Of a stretch of 64,000 nt of DNA, positions 42,460-51,267 are shown piece after piece. The notes under the pieces were generated by a model that was not told the origin of the DNA, searched no databases, and saw only the letters and a program-made list of their open reading frames with translations. The stretch's first letter is position 1; each line of letters opens with the position of its first letter. Location: the NCBI RefSeq assembly GCF_021044755.1, contig NZ_JAJNOR010000011.1, positions 1 to 64,000 on the forward strand, written 5' to 3'. The position numbers and the translations under genes were made by a program. The stretch comes from Lientehia hominis (lineage in GTDB: Bacteria; Bacillota; Clostridia; Lachnospirales; Lachnospiraceae).

Positions 42460-43557
42460 ATGAACAAAGGACACAGCATCATGGAGTATGAAACGGTGGC
42501 TCTGGACGATGAAAACAGTGAGCTGGTCATCATTGACCAGACAAAACTGCCCTTTAAAACAGAAATCTTGAGACTGAAGACACAGAGGGAAATTTGGAAC
42601 GCCATTTATCTGCTGCAGGTACGGGGAGCGCCGGCCATAGGCGTTGCCGCGGCCTTTGGGCTTTATCTGGCGGCAAAGGAAATCGGAAGCAGAGATTACG
42701 AAACCTTTTACGGAGAATTTCAAAAAGTGAAGAATCATTTGAATTCGGCAAGGCCGACGGCGGTAAACCTTTCGTGGGCCTTAAAACGGATGGAAGCTGT
42801 CTGTAAGAGAAATGAGCATAAGCCGGTAGAAGAGATTAAGAAAGCACTTCTTAAAGAGGCGGAGGAGATTCGCAGCCGGGATGTTTCTGTGTGCAGACAA
42901 ATCGGGGAATATGGACTCAGTCTCGTGAAGCCGGGGGACGGACTTCTGACTCACTGCAATGCGGGAAAGCTGGCTGCTGTCAGGTACGGAACGGCGACGG
43001 CTCCGATGTACCTGGGAGCCGAACGCGGATATGGATTCCGGATCTTTGCCGATGAGACAAGGCCTCTGCTGCAGGGAGCCCGGCTGACGGCCTTTGAACT
43101 CCATGATTCGGGTCTTGAGGTTATCTTGATCTGTGATAATATGGCGGCTTCGGTAATGCGGAACGGCTGGGTCAATGCAGTCTTTGTCGGCTGTGACCGA
43201 GTGGCGGCCAATGGGGATACGGCCAACAAGATCGGCACATCCATGGCAGCTCTTGCGGCGAAGAGGTACGGGGTTCCTTTTTATGTGTGTGCGCCGACCT
43301 CCACCATTGACATGGAGATGAAGACTGGGGCCGACATAGTAATAGAAGAAAGACCTGGCGAAGAAATCACGGAAATGTGGTATAAAGAAAGAATGGCGCC
43401 GAAGGGAATCAAAACCTATAATCCCAGCTTTGACGTCACGGATAACGATTTGATAACGGGAATCGTTACAGAATATGGAATTGTGTATCCGCCTTACACG
43501 GAATCATTAAAAAATATCCTGGCCGAGAACTTATATGGATATGTGCCACAGTTATAA
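42460..43557 (+). CDS. mtnA: Methylthioribose-1-phosphate isomerase
   Basis: A 365-residue protein of the eIF2B alpha/MtnA family. RGAPAIGVAAAFG near residue 52, LLTHCNAGKLAAV with the catalytic Cys, GCDRVAANGDTANKIGT with the catalytic Asp, and APTSTID are all present. It turns the aldose 1-phosphate made by MtnK into the ketulose 1-phosphate. No MtnB, MtnC, MtnD or MtnW-type gene follows, so the classic methionine salvage pathway is not encoded here; an aldolase route fits better. Confidence 0.93.
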   Translation: MNKGHSIMEYETVALDDENSELVIIDQTKLPFKTEILRLKTQREIWNAIYLLQVRGAPAIGVAAAFGLYLAAKEIGSRDYETFYGEFQKVKNHLNSARPTAVNLSWALKRMEAVCKRNEHKPVEEIKKALLKEAEEIRSRDVSVCRQIGEYGLSLVKPGDGLLTHCNAGKLAAVRYGTATAPMYLGAERGYGFRIFADETRPLLQGARLTAFELHDSGLEVILICDNMAASVMRNGWVNAVFVGCDRVAANGDTANKIGTSMAALAAKRYGVPFYVCAPTSTIDMEMKTGADIVIEERPGEEITEMWYKERMAPKGIKTYNPSFDVTDNDLITGIVTEYGIVYPPYTESLKNILAENLYGYVPQL

Positions 43558-43572
43558 AATATGTGGAAAAGG

Positions 43573-43601
43573 TTGACAAGTTCTCCGCAAATTGTTATAA
43601 T
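43573..43601 (+). promoter_or_regulatory. Consensus promoter of the second wall-hydrolase gene
   Basis: TTGACA (43573-43578), 17-base spacer, TATAAT (43596-43601). Same arrangement as P2 at 15893. Confidence 0.87.
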
Positions 43602-43614
43602 CGGTTACATGAGT

Positions 43615-43631
43615 TGTAATAAATTTGTAAC
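43615..43631 (+). promoter_or_regulatory. WalR-type box
   Basis: TGTAAT-AAATT-TGTAAC, fitting TGTWAH-N5-TGTWAH and differing by one base from the box at 15931. It lies at about +7 to +23 of the promoter. Confidence 0.62.
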
Positions 43632-43676
43632 AAATGAAGAAAATATGTAATATAAGAATCGGTTTGGAGGAATTTA

Positions 43677-45017
43677 ATGAGCAGAACAAGGAAGTTGATT
43701 GCGGCGGGATGCCTGTGCGCTGCCATGACTATAGGCAGTACAGCATATGCAATGCCCGGTGCGACAAGCCTGGTGACGGTTACGCCAAAGACAACGGCTG
43801 CCGCCTCCTCAAATATAACGGAAGAGAAGCAGGATATCAAAGAGACAGGCGCGGTTGCCGGCGGAGCGGCAGCGTTGACTGTGGCTTCTAAAGTGAGCGT
43901 GGCCACCGGAACATCCGGTAATGATACGGGATCCACGGATAAAGGACAAAATTCTAAGGATATAAAAAATACATCAGATGCGTCTCAGAGCCAGCCGGCG
44001 GAGAACACGACGAACGCAGCGGATCAGCCTGGCACAGAGGCAGAGCCCGAGACGGTTCCCGTTGCAGAGCCTTCTCCTTATGCAGATGTGGCCGTTTCCC
44101 GAGTGGGGAATGATGAGGATTATGTGAATATCCGCGACGCCGCCAGTACAGAAGGTGAGATAGTAGGAAAAATCTACAATAACAGCGCGGCTACGATCGA
44201 AGAGACAGTAGAGGCGGAAGACGGAACCTGGTACAAGATCCACTCCGGGTCTGTGGACGGTTATATCAAAGCAGATTACTTTGTGACGGGTGATGAAGCG
44301 GAGGCTTTGGCGATTCAGATCGGAAAGATGTTCGGATATGTGGAAGAAGGCGGCCTGAGAGTGCGTACGGAGCCGAACACGGAAAGCGAAGTGATCACCA
44401 AGCTTTACAGCGGTGAGACTTATACCGTTCTGGAAGAGAAGGACGGTTTTGTGAAACTGTCCCTGGGAGACGATGAAAACGGTGAGGCGATCACCGGATA
44501 CGTGGCAGAACAGTATGTAGATGTCTATGTGAAGTTTGACAAGGCTATTTCTTTAGAAGAAGAGAAGGCCAAAATTGAAGAAGAGAAGCGGCGTGCGGCT
44601 GAAGCACAGGCAGCAGAGGAAGCGGCCAAGAAGGCGGAAGCGGCAGAGGCACAGTCTTCCACCAGAAGCGCCGTGGTGGCTTATGCGAAGCAGTTTATCG
44701 GCAATCCCTACGTATGGGGCGGTTCCAGCCTGACGAATGGTACCGACTGCTCCGGTTTTACAAAGGGAGTCATGGCTCACTTTGGGGTATCCATTTCTAG
44801 GACCTCCAGGTCCCAGGCGGGAGACGGATATCAGGTTTCCGTCAATAGTGTAGAACCTGGCGATCTGATTTTCTACGCCAGCGGCGGAAGTATTTACCAT
44901 GTGGCAATCTATATCGGAGGCGGAAAGATCGTCCATGCCATAGATGAAGCGCATGGAATCGGCATTTCTTCCATGTATTTTACGACACCGTACTGCGCGG
45001 TGGACGTGCTTGGATGA
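43677..45017 (+). CDS. Secreted SH3-domain NlpC/P60 peptidoglycan hydrolase (paralogue)
   Basis: A 446-residue paralogue of the protein at 15984, with a signal peptide probably cleaved after AYA (about residue 24). A Ser/Thr/Glu/Pro-rich spacer (25-140) is longer than in the paralogue, and is followed by two SH3 repeats (about 145-300), a shorter E/K/A coiled stretch and the NlpC/P60 domain with Cys358, His408 and His420. The catalytic domains are closely similar, while spacers differ in length, which may set how far the enzyme reaches into the wall. Monocistronic with its own terminator. Confidence 0.93.
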   Translation: MSRTRKLIAAGCLCAAMTIGSTAYAMPGATSLVTVTPKTTAAASSNITEEKQDIKETGAVAGGAAALTVASKVSVATGTSGNDTGSTDKGQNSKDIKNTSDASQSQPAENTTNAADQPGTEAEPETVPVAEPSPYADVAVSRVGNDEDYVNIRDAASTEGEIVGKIYNNSAATIEETVEAEDGTWYKIHSGSVDGYIKADYFVTGDEAEALAIQIGKMFGYVEEGGLRVRTEPNTESEVITKLYSGETYTVLEEKDGFVKLSLGDDENGEAITGYVAEQYVDVYVKFDKAISLEEEKAKIEEEKRRAAEAQAAEEAAKKAEAAEAQSSTRSAVVAYAKQFIGNPYVWGGSSLTNGTDCSGFTKGVMAHFGVSISRTSRSQAGDGYQVSVNSVEPGDLIFYASGGSIYHVAIYIGGGKIVHAIDEAHGIGISSMYFTTPYCAVDVLG

Positions 45018-45034
45018 CAATAACTGAAATATTT

Positions 45035-45075
45035 AAGCGGGTATGCGGTGAGCATACCCGCTTTGTTAATTTTTA
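45035..45075 (+). terminator. Intrinsic terminator
   Basis: AAGCGGGTATGC - GGTGA - GCATACCCGCTT, perfect 12-bp stem followed by TGTTAATTTTT. Confidence 0.9.
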
Positions 45076-45162
45076 CGATTATACCTTGCCGCACGAAGTG
45101 CGCCTGCCCGGAGGGCATGGATTTAAGGATGCCCTTGGGTATGATACTAAATACTTTTTGGA

Positions 45163-45553
45163 ATCATTTATAGTTAGCTCCGATCAAGTTCCGGTTAAGC
45201 GCTGGCAGAAGTTCCGGACCGCCGCGATTTCGGTTCGCTGGCGATGAAGGGGCCGCTTTATCCCCGCTCCGGCAGTACCGCTCACATGTCGACAGGAAAT
45301 CTTTATGATTTCCCGTCTCCTGTTCGCTCAGAAACGGAATCGGTATTTCCGTTTCTGTCTTCCTCCGTCTGGGGAACACCGGCCGCTGCCCTGCGGCGCT
45401 CACCTTTAGGCCGGCCCGGAATCTCTCTGCCGGCGCCCTGCCTGCCGCACTGTACCGGACAAATTTCATTTCTTAGATTCCAGAAAAGGATCGGATATCC
45501 GCAAGGCCCGCGCGCCTACGGCAGCGGGCCTCCGTGGCCGCTCCAATGGCTTT
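45163..45553 (-). repeat. ~385-bp structured repeat, copy A
   Basis: On the minus strand this region matches copy B (54870-55260, plus strand) closely, with no indels across the inner ~290 bases. Internal stems are CAGAAACGGAA/TTCCGTTTCTG around 45328-45358, GGAAATC/GATTTCC near 45295-45314, and GGCCCGC/GCGGGCC near 45506-45531. Differences from copy B are mostly amino-acid changing in the open frame they share, which argues for structure, not protein. The ~90 bases between the terminator and this copy hold nothing recognisable. Confidence 0.75.
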
Positions 45554-45641
45554 CAAAACAAACTGGAGGTTATTTCGGTGCGGGAAGCGGACTTACTCCT
45601 GTCTCCTCTGATTTGCAAAAATAAGTTTGGTTAAAAGGTAT

Positions 45642-46529
45642 TCAAAGGTATTCCTGCTCCGACCAGGACTGCAGGTATTCGATGAATATCCGGGCGATGG
45701 CCGATAAATAAGCATTTTTGCTTCGGATTACGGAGATACTGGAGGTAAGGCGCTCATCGTCGATCTGTTTCCAGATAATATCCTTATGATGGAACAAGGT
45801 CATGGCGGAAGCAGGCAGGATTCCGACACCCAATCCGGCGTCAGTCCAGAACGCGGTGGTTCTGGCGTCATCATTTTTACAGAAGGGTGACAGTTCCAGG
45901 TCGGCGGAGTGAAATGCTTCTTCCAGGATACCTTCCCACCGGCGGTAGAGGATCAGCGGCAGGCGGGATAATTCACGAAGTGTAATCTTGCCGGAGGATA
46001 TCTGCCCGAAAAAACTGCGGTGTCCGGCCGCCAGGATGGGTTCTTCCTTAAGAGGGATACAATAAAAATCACCTGCTGGAAAAGGCGTCCTTACAATGGC
46101 CAGTTCAATGAGGCCGCCGTGGAGCTTTTCCAGGAGCTGGTACGTGTCGGCTTCTGATATTTCAAACCGGATATCAGGATGGCTTTCGTGAAACTCGCGG
46201 AACCATTGACAGAAAAGCGTGCTGCCCACAGAGGAGACGACGCCGAGACGCAGGGTACCGTGGGAGCCATGTCTGTATTCCTGCAGCTCATCCTTCATCA
46301 GGGATGACATATGGAGCAGAGTGGAGGCGCGGCTGTACATCATACGGCCGGCGTCAGTCAGCTGGATGGAGCGGGGGCCGCGTTCGAAGAGCAGGCAGCC
46401 GACCTCGTCTTCCAGAAGACGGAGCTGAGTACTGAGAGGCGGCTGAGTCATGTGGAGTTTTTTGGCTGCGGCGGAGATAGTCCCTTCGTTGACCACGGTA
46501 ATGAAATAAGTCAATTGTTTAAAATCCAT
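45642..46529 (-). CDS. LysR-family transcriptional regulator
   Basis: A 295-residue LTTR. The N-terminal helix-turn-helix (1-60) reads FITVVNEGTISAAAKKLHMTQPPLSTQLRLLE; the effector domain begins near residue 90 with LRLGVVSSVGS. It is divergent from the ABC exporter genes and a T-N11-A type palindrome lies between them, so it probably controls those genes and itself. Effector unknown. Confidence 0.9.
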   Translation of the reverse strand: MDFKQLTYFITVVNEGTISAAAKKLHMTQPPLSTQLRLLEDEVGCLLFERGPRSIQLTDAGRMMYSRASTLLHMSSLMKDELQEYRHGSHGTLRLGVVSSVGSTLFCQWFREFHESHPDIRFEISEADTYQLLEKLHGGLIELAIVRTPFPAGDFYCIPLKEEPILAAGHRSFFGQISSGKITLRELSRLPLILYRRWEGILEEAFHSADLELSPFCKNDDARTTAFWTDAGLGVGILPASAMTLFHHKDIIWKQIDDERLTSSISVIRSKNAYLSAIARIFIEYLQSWSEQEYL

Positions 46530-46550
46530 TTAATCCTCCATTCAGATAAA

Positions 46551-46569
46551 CCATACGAATAAAGTATGG
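46551..46569. promoter_or_regulatory. LysR-type box
   Basis: CCATAC-N7-GTATGG (ATAC-N7-GTAT, a T-N11-A palindrome) between the divergent lysR-like gene and the exporter operon. A TATGAT -10-like hexamer lies at 46608-46613. Confidence 0.5.
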
Positions 46570-46655
46570 AAACTATATAAAACAAATAATATTCATATAT
46601 TAAATTTTATGATAGTATAGGGAACAGAAAAATGCAAGAATACAGAGGTGAACTT

Positions 46656-48413
46656 ATGAAAAAGCTTCTCGTTTATCTGAAGGATTATAAAAAGGAGAGC
46701 ATTTTGGGACCGTTTTTTAAACTCCTGGAAGCATCCTTTGAGCTGCTGGTCCCGCTTGTCATGGCGGCGGTGATTGACACTGGCATCGCCAACCGGGATT
46801 CCGGATATGTAATCCGTATGTGCCTCATCATGGTTGGGCTGGGAATCGTTGGGCTTGCCAGCTCGGTCACTGCCCAGTATTTCGCGGCGAAGGCGGCGGT
46901 GGGATTTGCCACAGGGGTGCGCCGTGCGCTGTTTTCTCATATTCAAGGGCTGTCTTATACGGAAATGGATACGCTCGGGACATCGACGATGATCACCAGG
47001 ATGACGAGTGATGTCAATCAGGCCCAGTCGGGTGTCAATATGACGCTGCGCCTGTTCCTTCGCTCTCCGTTCATTGTATTTGGGGCCATGTTCATGGCGT
47101 TTACTATCAATGGGAAAGCGGCCATGGTCTTTGTGGTCACGATTCCTCTTCTGTCGGCGGTGGTGTTCGGCATCATGCTGGCCACGATCCCGCTGTACCG
47201 CAAGGTACAGGCGGGACTTGACAAGGTGCTGGGGACCACCCGGGAGAACTTGACCGGGGTGCGTGTGCTGAGGGCATTTAATAAGGAAGAGGAAGAACGG
47301 GCACGTTTTTCTGAGCGGAACGAATCGCTGACCAAGATGCAGATTTTTGCGGGGCGGATATCGGCTCTCATGAATCCTGTCACATATGTGATTATCAACG
47401 GCGCGGTGGTGGTACTTATCTGGACAGGTGCTATACAGGTGGACAACGGGATCATCACACAGGGAGAAGTCGTGGCACTTGTGAATTATATGTCTCAGAT
47501 ACTGGTGGAGCTCATCAAGCTTGCAAACCTGATCATCACTATCACGAAGGCTCTGGCCTGCGCCAACCGGATCTCCGCCGTTCTGGATACGGGATCCAGC
47601 ATGGAAAGCCCCAGGCTGGAGGAATGGGTCCGCGCCGGTAAAAAGGAAGAAGCCGGTTCTGAGCGGGGCACGGTGGAATTCGATCATGCCTCTCTTATGT
47701 ATAAGAATGCTGGCGCGGAATCATTGACTGATATCCATTTCCGCGCAGAGCGGGGGCAGACCATTGGCATCATCGGAGGGACTGGTTCTGGGAAATCCTC
47801 CCTGGTAAATCTGATTCCGCGGTTCTACGATGTAAGCAGCGGCGAAGTGCTGGTGGACGGCGTAGATGTGAGGGAATATCCGCTTGAAGTGTTGAGGAGC
47901 AAGATAGGGGTAGTGCCCCAGAAGGCAGTATTATTCCGCGGGAGCATACGGGACAATCTGAGGTGGGGTAAAAAGGACGCGACGGACAGCGAGATGTGGG
48001 AAGCGTTGGAGCTTTCCCAGGCAAAGGAATTTGTGGAGAAGAAAGAGGATGGGCTGGATGTCCACATCGCCCAGGGAGGGAAAAATCTTTCAGGCGGCCA
48101 ACGGCAGCGCCTGACGATTGCCAGGGCGCTGGTGAAAAAGCCGGAGATTCTGATTCTCGATGACAGCGCTTCTGCCTTGGACTTTGCCACAGACGCGAAG
48201 CTGCGGGGGGCCATCCGGGCCATGAAGGAAAGGCTCACCGTGTTCATCGTATCTCAGAGGGCTTCTTCCATCCAGTATGCTGACCAGATTGTGGTATTGG
48301 ACGACGGGGAAGTGGCCGGCATCGGCAGCCATAGCAGTCTTTTGGAAAGCTGCCCGGTATATCAGGAAATTTATTATTCTCAGTTTCCGAAGGAGGACAG
48401 ACAGAATGGATGA
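46656..48413 (+). CDS. Heterodimeric ABC exporter, subunit with degenerate catalytic site
   Basis: A 585-residue half-exporter: six-helix type I membrane domain (1-~310) and an ATPase domain with Walker A GGTGSGKSS, signature LSGGQRQRL and Walker B ILILDDSASALD. The catalytic Glu after Walker B is Asp, as in the non-catalytic half of BmrC/TM287-type heterodimers. ATG 46656 follows AGAGGTGA. The partner gene overlaps its end by 8 bases. Substrates of such exporters range from drugs to peptides and lipids. Confidence 0.92.
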   Translation: MKKLLVYLKDYKKESILGPFFKLLEASFELLVPLVMAAVIDTGIANRDSGYVIRMCLIMVGLGIVGLASSVTAQYFAAKAAVGFATGVRRALFSHIQGLSYTEMDTLGTSTMITRMTSDVNQAQSGVNMTLRLFLRSPFIVFGAMFMAFTINGKAAMVFVVTIPLLSAVVFGIMLATIPLYRKVQAGLDKVLGTTRENLTGVRVLRAFNKEEEERARFSERNESLTKMQIFAGRISALMNPVTYVIINGAVVVLIWTGAIQVDNGIITQGEVVALVNYMSQILVELIKLANLIITITKALACANRISAVLDTGSSMESPRLEEWVRAGKKEEAGSERGTVEFDHASLMYKNAGAESLTDIHFRAERGQTIGIIGGTGSGKSSLVNLIPRFYDVSSGEVLVDGVDVREYPLEVLRSKIGVVPQKAVLFRGSIRDNLRWGKKDATDSEMWEALELSQAKEFVEKKEDGLDVHIAQGGKNLSGGQRQRLTIARALVKKPEILILDDSASALDFATDAKLRGAIRAMKERLTVFIVSQRASSIQYADQIVVLDDGEVAGIGSHSSLLESCPVYQEIYYSQFPKEDRQNG

Positions 48414-50166
48414 TAAATGGAAAAAGAAAGCCGTCAAAAAGGATACCTTCCGGAAGATATTGAAATACATTCGGAAATACTGGTTTTTTGTTGGTCTGTC
48501 TCTGATCTTCGCGGCGGCGACGGTGGCTTTGACTTTATATATTCCGATTTTGACCGGCCGTGCCATCGACAGTATCCTGGGTCCGGGAGAGGTAGACTTT
48601 AACGGAGTGCGGAATGTGTTGCAGACGATCGTTGTGGTAATCATTTTGACCTCATTGGCCCAGTGGGTGATGAACGTATGCAACAACAGGATTACTTATC
48701 ATGTGATCCGGGATATCCGGAGAGACGCCTTTGGCAAAATAGAGATTCTTCCATTAAGATATATCGACAGCCATTCCTACGGAGAGATCGTGAGTCGTGT
48801 GATCGCTGATGTGGACCAGTTTGCGGACGGACTTCTCATGGGGTTTACCCAGCTGTTTACGGGAGTCATGACCATATTCGGTACACTCGGCTTTATGCTG
48901 CTGGTAAATGTGAAGATTACACTGGTCGTGGTGCTGATTACGCCGGTCTCCCTGTTTGCGGCCAGCTTTATCGCCAAAAGGACATATTCTATGTTTAAGC
49001 TCCAGTCAGAGACTAGAGGAGAGCAGACGGCGCTCATTGAAGAGGCGATTGGAAATCAGAAAGTCGTGCAGGCTTTTGGACATGAGGAAGAGAGCCAGAA
49101 GCAGTTTGACGAGATCAACGGCCGCCTGGAAAAATGCTCCCTTCGGGCAACCTTCTTTTCTTCTCTGGTGAACCCGTGTACCCGATTTGTGAATAGTCTC
49201 GTGTACACCGGAGTCGGCATAACAGGGGCGCTGTCTGCCATAGCCGGGGGAATCAGCGTCGGACAGCTGGCCTGTTTTCTGACCTACGCCAATCAATATA
49301 CGAAGCCCTTCAACGAGATTTCCGGGGTGGTGACGGAGCTTCAGAATGCCATTGCCTGTGCGGCAAGGATTTTTGAGCTTATTGAGGAAGAGCCCCAGGT
49401 TCCCGACAGAGCGGATGCCATAGAGCTTACGCATGCAGCCGGAAATGTTTCATTGGATCATGTGCGCTTTTCCTATAGTCCGGGGCAGAAGCTGATCGAG
49501 AATTTTAATTTGAATGTGAAGCCCGGACAGAGAGTGGCCATCGTGGGACCGACCGGATGCGGAAAGACTACAGTGATCAACCTGCTGATGCGTTTTTATG
49601 ATGTGGACAGCGGAGAGATCCGGGTGGACGGGACGGAGATTCAGGACATGACCAGAAAGAGTCTTCGGAGCAGCTATGGTATGGTACTTCAGGATACCTG
49701 GCTGAGAAACGGCACCATTAGGGAGAATATTGCAATGGGGCGGCCGGACGCTGCAGAAGAAGAAATCATAGAGGCGGCCAAGGCGTCTCATGCCCACAGT
49801 TTCATAAAGCGCCTGCCTCAGGGCTATGATACCGTTATCGCCGAGGACGGTGATAACCTCTCTCAAGGCCAGAAACAGCTTCTGTGCATTACCAGAGTCA
49901 TGCTCTGCCTGCCCCCGATGCTGATCCTGGATGAGGCCACCTCTTCTATAGATACCAGGACAGAGATTCGGATACAGAAGGCCTTTGCCAAGATGATGGA
50001 GGGCAGGACCAGCTTTATCGTGGCCCACAGGCTTTCCACGATCCGAGAGGCGGATATCATACTGGTGATGAAGGACGGGAATATAGTAGAGCAGGGAAAC
50101 CACGCCGGTCTGCTGGAGAAAAACGGGTTTTATGCGAAGCTGTATAACAGCCAGTTTTCGGTATGA
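48406..50166 (+). CDS. Heterodimeric ABC exporter, catalytic subunit
   Basis: A 586-residue half-exporter with a lysine-rich N-terminus, six helices and an ATPase domain: Walker A GPTGCGKTT, signature LSQGQKQLL, Walker B MLILDEATSSIDT with intact Glu, H-loop VAHRLST. Its LSQGQ signature would face the degenerate Walker B of the partner, and the partner's LSGGQ faces this intact site, as known for asymmetric exporters. ATG 48406 behind AAGGAGG; the frame is open far upstream within the partner gene. Confidence 0.92.
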   Translation: MDDKWKKKAVKKDTFRKILKYIRKYWFFVGLSLIFAAATVALTLYIPILTGRAIDSILGPGEVDFNGVRNVLQTIVVVIILTSLAQWVMNVCNNRITYHVIRDIRRDAFGKIEILPLRYIDSHSYGEIVSRVIADVDQFADGLLMGFTQLFTGVMTIFGTLGFMLLVNVKITLVVVLITPVSLFAASFIAKRTYSMFKLQSETRGEQTALIEEAIGNQKVVQAFGHEEESQKQFDEINGRLEKCSLRATFFSSLVNPCTRFVNSLVYTGVGITGALSAIAGGISVGQLACFLTYANQYTKPFNEISGVVTELQNAIACAARIFELIEEEPQVPDRADAIELTHAAGNVSLDHVRFSYSPGQKLIENFNLNVKPGQRVAIVGPTGCGKTTVINLLMRFYDVDSGEIRVDGTEIQDMTRKSLRSSYGMVLQDTWLRNGTIRENIAMGRPDAAEEEIIEAAKASHAHSFIKRLPQGYDTVIAEDGDNLSQGQKQLLCITRVMLCLPPMLILDEATSSIDTRTEIRIQKAFAKMMEGRTSFIVAHRLSTIREADIILVMKDGNIVEQGNHAGLLEKNGFYAKLYNSQFSV

Positions 50167-50204
50167 TACCCTGCTGAAGAAACAGGAGGAATTCCTATTT
50201 TATT

Positions 50205-50298
50205 CAGGCGGGCCGCCGGCTGCCGTAATCAGTATCTTTACGGCTTCCGGGCGGTCCTGCAAAGCTGACATGGATAAACCGGTATTTTTCCATGTCAG
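50205..50298. other. Two stem-loops downstream of the exporter operon
   Basis: A 55-base imperfect hairpin (50205-50259) with inner GCCGTAA/TTACGGC, then CTGACATGGA/TCCATGTCAG (50265-50298, perfect 10 bp, T5 in the loop). No T tract follows either. The first hairpin's 5' arm resembles the outer end of the ~385-bp repeats, so a fragment of a third copy is possible. Confidence 0.5.
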
Positions 50299-50355
50299 AT
50301 TCCAGCAAAAAGATGTGCTTGATCCTGTAGTAAGTTCGTTTTTTGGTGTTATTTT

Positions 50356-50595
50356 TTATGAAGGCAGCTGATTATCTTTCTTGTCAAACAATCCCCATAC
50401 CGCTATTACAAGTCCGATGACTGCAATTGCAATAAAGCAGTAAAATGCGGGCATAAGTCTATATTGCGATATGTTCCAAAATGAGGAGAATTGACCATTT
50501 ACCGTCCACTCGTTACTCATGCTTCCTGCCAATACTATTGACAAAGAAAGCACGCCTGCAAGAAACATCATTGATCCCAAAACTACTTTTTTCAT
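50356..50595 (-). CDS. Small two-helix membrane protein, 79 residues
   Basis: Not recognised. An N-terminal hydrophobic stretch (5-24) could be a signal or first helix; a second helix covers about 49-70, and the tail FDKKDNQLPS is cytoplasmic-looking. GGAGG lies 8 bases before the ATG on this strand, so expression is likely. It is the first gene of the AT-rich island and faces away from the TnpV remnant. Confidence 0.6.
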   Translation of the reverse strand: MKKVVLGSMMFLAGVLSLSIVLAGSMSNEWTVNGQFSSFWNISQYRLMPAFYCFIAIAVIGLVIAVWGLFDKKDNQLPS

Positions 50596-50653
50596 AAGCT
50601 TCCTCCATAAATTGTAATTTGAATATCAGTAAATCATGACCTCTCAACAGAGG

Positions 50654-50797
50654 TTACAGTGTTTTAATAAAATCTTCCACAAGCCTTGAAAATAAAGGAT
50701 TTATCGCAATGTGTTCGCTTAATCTCTTTATACGGTTACACACAAGTTTACTCTTTCTCTCATTGCTCATAAGGGCAAATGCAAGGGCAAGAAAATC
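50654..50797 (-). pseudogene. Fragment of an unidentified protein
   Basis: A 47-codon frame with no start ends at TAA 50654-50656. It reads ALMSNERKSKLVCNRIKRL then a tail PLFSRLVEDFIKTL. A TGA stops the frame immediately upstream. The composition is protein-like, and its place beside TnpV debris suggests a decayed mobile-element gene. Confidence 0.3.
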
Positions 50798-50876
50798 TCA
50801 TAACAAGATATAACAGAGTGTGGCATTCGGAGAACTGTGATGTATGTGTGAATATATTATAGCGGAGGATTTTTCA

Positions 50877-51144
50877 ATGGACAAGTATATTTACAATGAT
50901 AAAAATGGTCTGTGGTATAAATTGTAGGGAGATTATTATATCCTTTGTCTTATTGAACAGCTATCTTGCGGCTGTTGACAAACAGGCGAAAGATATGTTT
51001 CTTCGGTTAGTAAAGCAAATGGCGAAGCGTGAGGGCGTGACCGAGTGGCTAAAGGCAGATAATCAAATGGAATGGGTAAAAAAGATGGGCAATATCCATG
51101 CAAGAGCAAGGGAAATTGTTAATGCAGAATTGATATTTTCATAA
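50877..51144 (+). pseudogene. tnpV remnant (transposon-encoded protein TnpV)
   Basis: ATG 50877, behind GCGGAGG, opens MDKYIYNDKNGLWYKL, the TnpV start (MEKYIYDENNGLWYEL-like), but an in-frame TAG at 50925 follows. GDYYI comes next, then about 60 residues are missing, and the gene resumes in another frame with YLAAVDKQAKDMFLRLVKQM through IHARAREIVNAELIF, the TnpV C-terminus. So it carries a nonsense codon plus an internal frame-changing deletion. TnpV is encoded by Clostridia mobilisable transposons. Confidence 0.75.
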
Positions 51145-51205
51145 GGATAGTTGGGGAACTGTATTAAAAACGTCGTTCCCCTTTCCTTGATCAAAACACA
51201 AAGTC

Positions 51206-51233
51206 TTGACTTTGCCATAAAAACCAGTATAAT
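51206..51233 (+). promoter_or_regulatory. csoR promoter
   Basis: TTGACT (51206-51211), 16-base spacer, TATAAT (51228-51233). Confidence 0.65.
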
Positions 51234-51238
51234 ATACA

Positions 51239-51256
51239 TATACCCCCAAGAGTATA
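51239..51256. promoter_or_regulatory. CsoR operator-like palindrome
   Basis: TATAC-N8-GTATA with a C-rich core (TATACCCCC...), overlapping the expected start and just before the csoR ribosome-binding site. Fits autorepression. Confidence 0.6.
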
Positions 51257-51267
51257 GGAGTGTTGCG

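Noticed and set aside
45018..45641. Group II intron or CRISPR array
   Set aside because: No intron 5' GUGYG or domain V hairpin, and no regularly spaced direct repeats; only the structured repeat was found.
46593..47687. 364-codon open frame antisense to the exporter gene
   Set aside because: His/Arg-rich shadow of a membrane-protein gene, without recognisable domains.
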